Both the position numbers and the translations under genes were made by a program. A stretch of DNA of 64,000 bases from Nitrospira_D sp035465795 (GTDB lineage Bacteria > Nitrospirota > Nitrospiria > Nitrospirales > Nitrospiraceae): the NCBI RefSeq assembly GCF_049546785.1, contig NZ_JBMWAN010000001.1, positions 372,001 to 436,000 of the forward strand, written 5' to 3'. This document shows positions 59,442 to 64,000 of the stretch, piece by piece. Every line of letters begins with the position of its first letter. Within the stretch, counting starts at the first letter, position 1. The notes under the pieces are model-generated. The model was not told where the DNA came from, searched no databases, and worked only from the letters and a program-made list of their open reading frames with translations.

Positions 59442-60047
59442 TCAAGTCTTCTTCTGCCCGATCTTGCTCTCCGTCCCGTTCCACAGCCGTCCGATGTTCC
59501 CCTTGTGCTTTACCACAATGAGGCCGCTGACGACGACGGAGAAGAGGACAAAACTGACCGTGGGATGGACGAGCGCGGCGATAAGCGGAAAGAGGCCGAA
59601 GGCGGTCAGTGCGCCGCCGGACGAATAGCGCCAGAGGGCGACGGCGCCGAGCCAGGCGAGCAGCAGGATCAGTCCGATGAGTGGCGCAACACCGAGCACC
59701 GAGCCCAGCGCGGTTGCCACGCCCTTGCCGCCTGAGAAGCCGAGAAACGGGGAAAAGAGATGCCCGAGGAACGGCGCGAGCGCCACGAGCAGGATGGTCC
59801 ATTCGTCTTGCAGCAACTGCGTCGCCGCAAACCCCATGACCCAGCCTTTGCCCATGTCCCCGACCAGCGTGAGAATGCCGGCCTTCTTCCCCGACACCCG
59901 CAACACATTGGTAAAGCCGACGTTCTTGCTGCCGACCGTACGCGGGTCTGGCAGCCCCATCGCCTTCGACACCACCACGCCAAAGGGCACGGCGCCGAGC
60001 AGGTACCCGATCACGACCAGAGCAACTAGCAGCCAATTCATGTCCAT
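59442..60047 (-). CDS. plsY: Glycerol-3-phosphate acyltransferase PlsY
   Basis: About 201 residues with five membrane helices. Motifs: YLLGAVPFGVVVSKAMGLPDPRTVGSKNVGFTNVLRVSGKKAGILTLVGDMGKGW (the Gly-Ser-x-Asn and Thr-Asn-Val-Leu-Arg blocks), GHLFSPFLGFSGGKGVATALG and VKHKGNIGRL, which bind acyl-phosphate and glycerol-3-phosphate. It makes lysophosphatidic acid in the inner membrane. Start taken at Met 60047; TTG 60062 and Met 60041 are alternatives. It lies before the pgsA gene's 3' side on the same strand, about 100 bases away. Confidence 0.93.
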   Translation of the reverse strand: MDMNWLLVALVVIGYLLGAVPFGVVVSKAMGLPDPRTVGSKNVGFTNVLRVSGKKAGILTLVGDMGKGWVMGFAATQLLQDEWTILLVALAPFLGHLFSPFLGFSGGKGVATALGSVLGVAPLIGLILLLAWLGAVALWRYSSGGALTAFGLFPLIAALVHPTVSFVLFSVVVSGLIVVKHKGNIGRLWNGTESKIGQKKT

Positions 60048-60163
60048 GGAGATATCCGACAAGCTCGAAGAAAAAGCGGTAAGAGAACTATCGCGCAGGC
60101 AGCGAGAGTCACAGCTTATTCACCGACTCCACCCATCACTGGTCACGCGTCACAGGGATTCGG

Positions 60164-60760
60164 CTATAGCCCTTTGGCGACAACCTGCTTCCAGAAACTC
60201 CACACATACTGCCCGCCCGAGATGTAGCCCAGCACCAGCGAGAGATAGAGCGTAGCGAGGCCGGCCAAATGGAGGTTGCCGAGTTCGGCGAGCCCCGTTC
60301 CTTCCAGGATCAACAGCACAATGGCCACCACTTGCAGCGCCATCTTATACTTGCCGGTGGTTTCCGCGGCGATGATCATCCCCTCGCCGGCCGCGATGGC
60401 CCGGATGCCGGTGACGGCCACTTCACGCGCGATGACGAGGATCGCGACGAGGGCGCTGACCCGATCGATATTGACCAGGAGGATCAACGCCGACAGCACC
60501 AGCAGCTTATCCGCGATCGGATCGAGCAGCTTCCCGAGCTTCGTGACCTGCCCGGTCCGGCGGGCGATGTAGCCGTCCAACATGTCGGTCATCGCCGCGA
60601 CGGTGAAGATCACGGCGGCGATCAATGACCGCTCCGGCGTCGGCGTGATAAAGAGGACGATGAAGACGGGAATGAGCAGAATGCGGATGAGCGTGAGCAG
60701 ATTGGGGAGGTTGAGCGACTCCTGCCCGATTTCCCGCCAGACTTCTAGGACGCGGTTCAT
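60164..60760 (-). CDS. pgsA: CDP-diacylglycerol-glycerol-3-phosphate 3-phosphatidyltransferase PgsA
   Basis: 198 residues, four to six membrane helices. The CDP-alcohol phosphotransferase signature is complete: DMLDGYIARRTGQVTKLGKLLDPIADK. The opening NLPNLLTLIRILLIPVFI is typical of PgsA. It commits CDP-diacylglycerol to phosphatidylglycerol. It is 16 bases downstream of the kdsD gene, so probably one transcript with kdsA-kdsD. Confidence 0.93.
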   Translation of the reverse strand: MNRVLEVWREIGQESLNLPNLLTLIRILLIPVFIVLFITPTPERSLIAAVIFTVAAMTDMLDGYIARRTGQVTKLGKLLDPIADKLLVLSALILLVNIDRVSALVAILVIAREVAVTGIRAIAAGEGMIIAAETTGKYKMALQVVAIVLLILEGTGLAELGNLHLAGLATLYLSLVLGYISGGQYVWSFWKQVVAKGL

Positions 60761-60776
60761 GGGTCAGTAGTGTCCC

Positions 60777-61805
60777 TTAGACAATGCCGCTCTTCAACAG
60801 ATCATGCAAATGAATGACGCCGCGGATGTTGCGATCGCCTTCCGTAACAACGAGTGTGGTGATGGAAAACCGTTCCATCATCTCAACCGCTTTAGCTGCG
60901 AGATCGTCCGGCCCGATGGTCTTGGGGTTTCTCGACGCGAGCTCACGCGCCGTCGCCCTGGCAAAGTCTCCGCCACGCTGAATGAACCGCCGCAGGTCCC
61001 CGTCCGTGATGATGCCTGCAAGCTTGCCAGCCCGATCGACCACGGTCGTCATCCCGAGCTTCTTCGCCGTCATTTCCAGCATCGCCGTCGTACCGGCGAC
61101 CGATTCGGTGACTTGCGGCAGATCGGCCCCGGAATGCATGAGATCTTTGACCCGCACCAGCAGGCGGCGCCCCAGCGTGCCGCCCGGATGGAATTGGGCG
61201 AAGTCTTCTTCCCTGAAACCCCGTTTCTGTAACAGCGCCACGGCCAGTGCATCGCCCATCGCCAACGTCGCCGTCGTGCTGGCCGTCGGAGCGAGCCCCA
61301 TCGGGCAGGCCTCTTCCGAAACAGACACATCCAATGCCACGTCGCTATTCTTCGCCAGGGTGGAGTTCATCCGCCCCGTGAGCCCGATGACCGGAATACC
61401 CATACGCTCGACGTAGGGCAGGATCTGCAACAGTTCAGCCGTCTCACCGCTATTGGAAATCGCAATCAACGCATCGCGGCGGGCCAACATGCCCAGATCG
61501 CCATGCACCCCTTCGGCAGGATGAAGAAAGAAGGAGGAGGTGCCGGTGCTGGCCAGGGTCGCGGCAATCTTCTGCCCGATCAGGCCGGACTTGCCCATGC
61601 CCGACACGACCACTTTCCCTTTGCACTGAAAGAGCAAATCCACCGCGTTGGCGAACGTGTCGTCCAGACGCGTGACCATCGCCTGCACCGCGCGCGCTTC
61701 GATTTCGAGCACACGCCTCCCGTCGCCCAGGCTTCCCAGGCTCTTCACGCTTTTGGGCCCCGGGGAACGCTTGGTCTTTAGCTTCGAGGTTTTGCTGCTT
61801 CGCAT
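60777..61805 (-). CDS. kdsD: Arabinose-5-phosphate isomerase KdsD
   Basis: 342 residues: Lys-rich N-terminal tail (about 1-25), SIS domain (GKVVVSGMGKSGLIGQKIAATLASTGTSSFFLHPAEGVHGDLGML, ISNSGETAELL, EACPMGLAPTASTTATLAMGDALAVALL) and two CBS domains (about 215-342, ending RGVIHLHDLLKSGIV). It makes arabinose 5-phosphate for Kdo. It overlaps the 3' end of kdsA, which uses its product, so the two steps are coupled. Confidence 0.95.
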   Translation of the reverse strand: MRSSKTSKLKTKRSPGPKSVKSLGSLGDGRRVLEIEARAVQAMVTRLDDTFANAVDLLFQCKGKVVVSGMGKSGLIGQKIAATLASTGTSSFFLHPAEGVHGDLGMLARRDALIAISNSGETAELLQILPYVERMGIPVIGLTGRMNSTLAKNSDVALDVSVSEEACPMGLAPTASTTATLAMGDALAVALLQKRGFREEDFAQFHPGGTLGRRLLVRVKDLMHSGADLPQVTESVAGTTAMLEMTAKKLGMTTVVDRAGKLAGIITDGDLRRFIQRGGDFARATARELASRNPKTIGPDDLAAKAVEMMERFSITTLVVTEGDRNIRGVIHLHDLLKSGIV

Positions 61806-62605
61806 ATCCGCATGACCCGTTCGAGCAAAGTTTTTAATTGGTGCAACGGCACCATATTCGGACCGTCGGATAGGGCCTCGTCCGGGTTGGGGTGCACTTC
61901 CATGAAAAATCCGTCCACGCCGGCGCCGGCCGCCGCGCAGGCCAACGGTTCGACAAACTCGCGCTGGCCGCTGGACTTGGTGCCCCCGCCGCCGGGCAAC
62001 TGCACGCTATGCGTCGCGTCGAACACGACGGGATAGCCGAAGCTCCGCATGATGGGAAACGAACGCATATCGACGACGAGGTTGTTGTAGCCGAAGGAGG
62101 ATCCGCGCTCGGTGAGCACGATGCGCTGGCTTCCGCACTCTTCCACTTTCTTCACCGCATTCGCCATTTCAGGCGGTGACAGGAATTGCCCCTTCTTCAC
62201 ATTGACGACCTTGCCGGTCTTCGCCGCGGCGATAAGTAGATCCGTCTGGCGACAGAGAAAGGCTGGAATCTGCAATACATCAACCACCTTCCCCGCCTCA
62301 GTCGCCTGCTCGTCCGTGTGGACGTCGGTGAGCACCGGAAGCCCCAACTGGTCTTTGACCTTCTTCAGGACCGCGAGACCCTGCTCAAGGCCCGGACCGC
62401 GGTAGGACTTGATGGAAGTGCGGTTGGCTTTATCGAACGAAGCCTTGAAGACGTAGGGAATCCCGAGGGACTTGGCGATCTCCGCAATCCGGCCGGCCGT
62501 GTCCATCACGAGCTGCTCGCTCTCGATGACACAGGGACCGGCAATCAGGAACGGCCGATGTCCCGCGCCGACCTTGAATGAACCAATCTGAACTTCGTGT
62601 GCCAT
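61778..62605 (-). CDS. kdsA: Kdo-8-phosphate synthase KdsA
   Basis: About 275 residues. Motifs: FLIAGPCVIES, VFKASFDKANRTSIKSYRGPGLEQGL, VLTDVHTDEQA, LQIPAFLCRQTDLL, VNVKKGQFLSP, ERGSSFGYNNLVVDMRSF, VVFDATHSVQLPGG and EVHPNPDEALSDGPNM. Condenses phosphoenolpyruvate with arabinose 5-phosphate. The residue before the substrate-loop NRTS is Ala, and FLCRQTDLL fits the class that has Cys for metal binding; this residue is not proof of metal dependence. Start Met 62605; a TTG at 62623 is less likely. Confidence 0.95.
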   Translation of the reverse strand: MAHEVQIGSFKVGAGHRPFLIAGPCVIESEQLVMDTAGRIAEIAKSLGIPYVFKASFDKANRTSIKSYRGPGLEQGLAVLKKVKDQLGLPVLTDVHTDEQATEAGKVVDVLQIPAFLCRQTDLLIAAAKTGKVVNVKKGQFLSPPEMANAVKKVEECGSQRIVLTERGSSFGYNNLVVDMRSFPIMRSFGYPVVFDATHSVQLPGGGGTKSSGQREFVEPLACAAAGAGVDGFFMEVHPNPDEALSDGPNMVPLHQLKTLLERVMRICEAAKPRS

Positions 62606-62632
62606 AATCCAATCTTCTTCCAACTTCTTTTG

Positions 62633-62753
62633 CGATGCTCAAACAGGCTATCCAACAAGGCCGCAGGCGAGACAAACCCGGAGGCGTACCCTCAGGGGTA
62701 CGTTGAGGATTTTGTCGAGCCGAGAACGAAGTTGGGAGCCTGCTTCAGCATCG
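62633..62753. repeat. Dispersed palindromic repeat, copy 2
   Basis: About 121 bases between pyrG and kdsA. Ends CGATGCTCAAACAGGCT and AGCCTGCTTCAGCATCG are near-perfect complements; the centre GGCGTACCCTCAGGGGTACG is itself palindromic. Related over its whole length to 55838-55957. Confidence 0.92.
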
Positions 62754-62757
62754 CAAC

Positions 62758-64000
62758 TTAGTGTCCACACTTGCGGCGCAACGCGGCACCGACAAATCCG
62801 CTGAACAAGGGATGTGGATGGTGCGGGCGCGAGCGGTACTCGGGATGGAACTGCGTCGCCAGGAACCAGGGATGCTCTTTGAGTTCGACGATCTCCACCA
62901 GCCGTCCGTCCGGCGACAGGCCGCTCAGAACCAACCCCTTGGCCGTCAGTTGTTCACGATAGGCATTGTTGAATTCGTAGCGGTGGCGATGCCGTTCACG
63001 GACCTCGCTCACCCCGTACATCTTCTGCGCCAGCGTGCCCTCGCCCAATTTGCAGAGATAGGAGCCCAGCCGCATCGTCCCGCCCTTGTCGCTGACCCCT
63101 TGCTGATCGGACATCAAGTGGATCACCTGATGGGGCGACCGTTCGTCGAACTCGGCGCTATTGGCCCCCGCTAATCCGGCCACATTCCTTGCAAACTCAA
63201 TCGTCGCGCACTGCATCCCCAAACAGAGCCCGAGAAACGGCACCTGGCGCTCGCGCGCATACGTGATGGTGAGAATCTTCCCTTCGATCCCGCGCGTCCC
63301 GAACCCGCCGGGAATCAAGATCCCGTCGGCCTCGCGCAGGATCCGCTCCGTCCCCTGACGCTCGACGTCTTCGGACTCAATCCAGGAAATATTGACCTTG
63401 GTTTCATGATCGATCCCGCCATGCACCAGCGCTTCAGACAGACTCTTGTAACACTCCTTGAGCCCGGCATACTTGCCGACCAGCGCAATCGACACCTCGT
63501 GCTTGGGGTGCTTGATCTTCTGCACCATCGCATCCCATTCACGGAGATTGGGAGGACCGGTCTCGATGTGCAACTGCCGGACAATCAATTCGTCGAGGCC
63601 TTCCTTCCGGAAGACGATCGGCACCTCGTAGATCGTTTCGACATCTTTGGCGGTGATGACGGCATCCTTCTCGACGTTGCAGAACATCGCGATCTTGGCC
63701 TTCATCTCCGGCGGAATGTACCGGTCGGTCCGGCACAACAAAATATTCGGCTGGATACCGATCTCACGCAGCTTGTTCACGGAATGCTGGGTGGGCTTCG
63801 TCTTGAGTTCGCCGGCTGCGCCGATATAGGGCACCAGCGTGAGATGGACATACAGGACGTTATCGCGCCCCACATCGTAGGGCATCTGCCGGATCGATTC
63901 GAGAAACGGCAGACTCTCAATATCGCCGACCGTCCCGCCGATCTCGACGATCGTGACATCCATGCCCTTCGAGATGCGCATGATGCATTGCTTGATCTCG
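62758..64000 (-). CDS. pyrG: CTP synthase PyrG (5' end outside the window)
   Basis: 413 codons are visible of about 540. The window edge cuts the N-terminal part of the synthetase domain. Seen: IVEIGGTVGDIESLPFLESIRQM, HLTLVPYIGAAGELKTKPTQHSV, GIQPNILLCR, then the glutamine amidotransferase domain with GGFGTRGIEGK, the nucleophile block FLGLCLGMQCATIEFARNV and the catalytic His-Pro-Glu in ATQFHPEYRSRP. It makes CTP from UTP and glutamine; CTP is also needed for Kdo activation. Same strand as kdsA, with the palindromic repeat in between. Confidence 0.96.
   Translation of the reverse strand, partial: EIKQCIMRISKGMDVTIVEIGGTVGDIESLPFLESIRQMPYDVGRDNVLYVHLTLVPYIGAAGELKTKPTQHSVNKLREIGIQPNILLCRTDRYIPPEMKAKIAMFCNVEKDAVITAKDVETIYEVPIVFRKEGLDELIVRQLHIETGPPNLREWDAMVQKIKHPKHEVSIALVGKYAGLKECYKSLSEALVHGGIDHETKVNISWIESEDVERQGTERILREADGILIPGGFGTRGIEGKILTITYARERQVPFLGLCLGMQCATIEFARNVAGLAGANSAEFDERSPHQVIHLMSDQQGVSDKGGTMRLGSYLCKLGEGTLAQKMYGVSEVRERHRHRYEFNNAYREQLTAKGLVLSGLSPDGRLVEIVELKEHPWFLATQFHPEYRSRPHHPHPLFSGFVGAALRRKCGH

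Noticed and set aside
1..64000. CRISPR arrays, tRNA or rRNA genes, prophage or integrase genes
   Set aside because: No regularly spaced repeats, no tRNA-like cloverleaf with CCA end and no phage or recombinase proteins were seen on either strand.

Overview
The window looks like a chromosomal segment of a Gram-negative, GC-rich bacterium. The gene content (a very large multicopper oxidase, a sigma-54-driven formate/nitrite transporter, many two-component regulators, a Tad pilus locus, short palindromic intergenic repeats) best fits Nitrospira or a close relative in Nitrospirota. No 16S rRNA or nitrite oxidoreductase gene lies in the window, so the organism is an inference. An outer membrane is directly supported by kdsA and kdsD (Kdo synthesis) and by two TolC-like lipoproteins.

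Layout. (1) 1-6197: a very large multicopper oxidase (minus strand, cut by the window edge) divergent from an FGE-sulfatase-fold protein and a PsbP-like secreted protein. (2) 6248-14524: two histidine kinase/NtrC-type regulator systems plus a third regulator that has lost its GAFTGA loop, its normal Walker B acid and its DNA-binding domain. (3) 14844-20902: an RND efflux operon (permease, adaptor, outer-membrane factor). (4) 21285-28233, plus strand: an orphan ModA-like binding protein, a FocA/NirC-type channel, an EmrB/TolC/EmrA-like pump and a 33-residue membrane protein. Region 3 and three units of region 4 carry sigma-54 type -24/-12 promoters, most with a nearby GTGCGGA element; the natural regulators are the NtrC-type proteins of region 2. 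(5) 28376-31216: a zinc-ribbon protein, a CheY-like receiver and a GGDEF(degenerate)-EAL protein. (6) 31217-33294: a gene-poor stretch with a decayed zinc-ribbon paralogue, then an acyltransferase. (7) 33545-46671: a complete Tad/Flp pilus locus with duplicated pilin genes, followed on the same strand by a terpene-cyclase-fold protein, a Tat-exported DUF362 protein and a small secreted protein. (8) 47039-50630: a four-helix-bundle gene with imperfect terminal repeats, a TadD-like TPR lipoprotein, about 1 kb without a convincing gene, and a DsbA-like protein. (9) 50871-59355: an eight-gene unit of largely unknown function: small helical protein, MutL/GlmL-type ASKHA ATPase, sandwich-hybrid/KOW-like protein, DUF6754 protein, three membrane proteins and a PqqD-Memo fusion. 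(10) 59442-64000: plsY, pgsA, kdsD, kdsA and a 5'-truncated pyrG.

Most promising leads: the eight-gene unit at 50871-59355 as a possible undescribed membrane complex; a small element consisting of a four-helix-bundle gene with terminal repeats, with an apparently gene-less copy inside the Tad operon; a local sigma-54 regulon that includes a tiny membrane protein; and a degenerate NtrC-like protein preceded by a run of ten G. Starts were often moved from the longest open frame to a downstream codon with a ribosome binding site; these choices are stated per gene.
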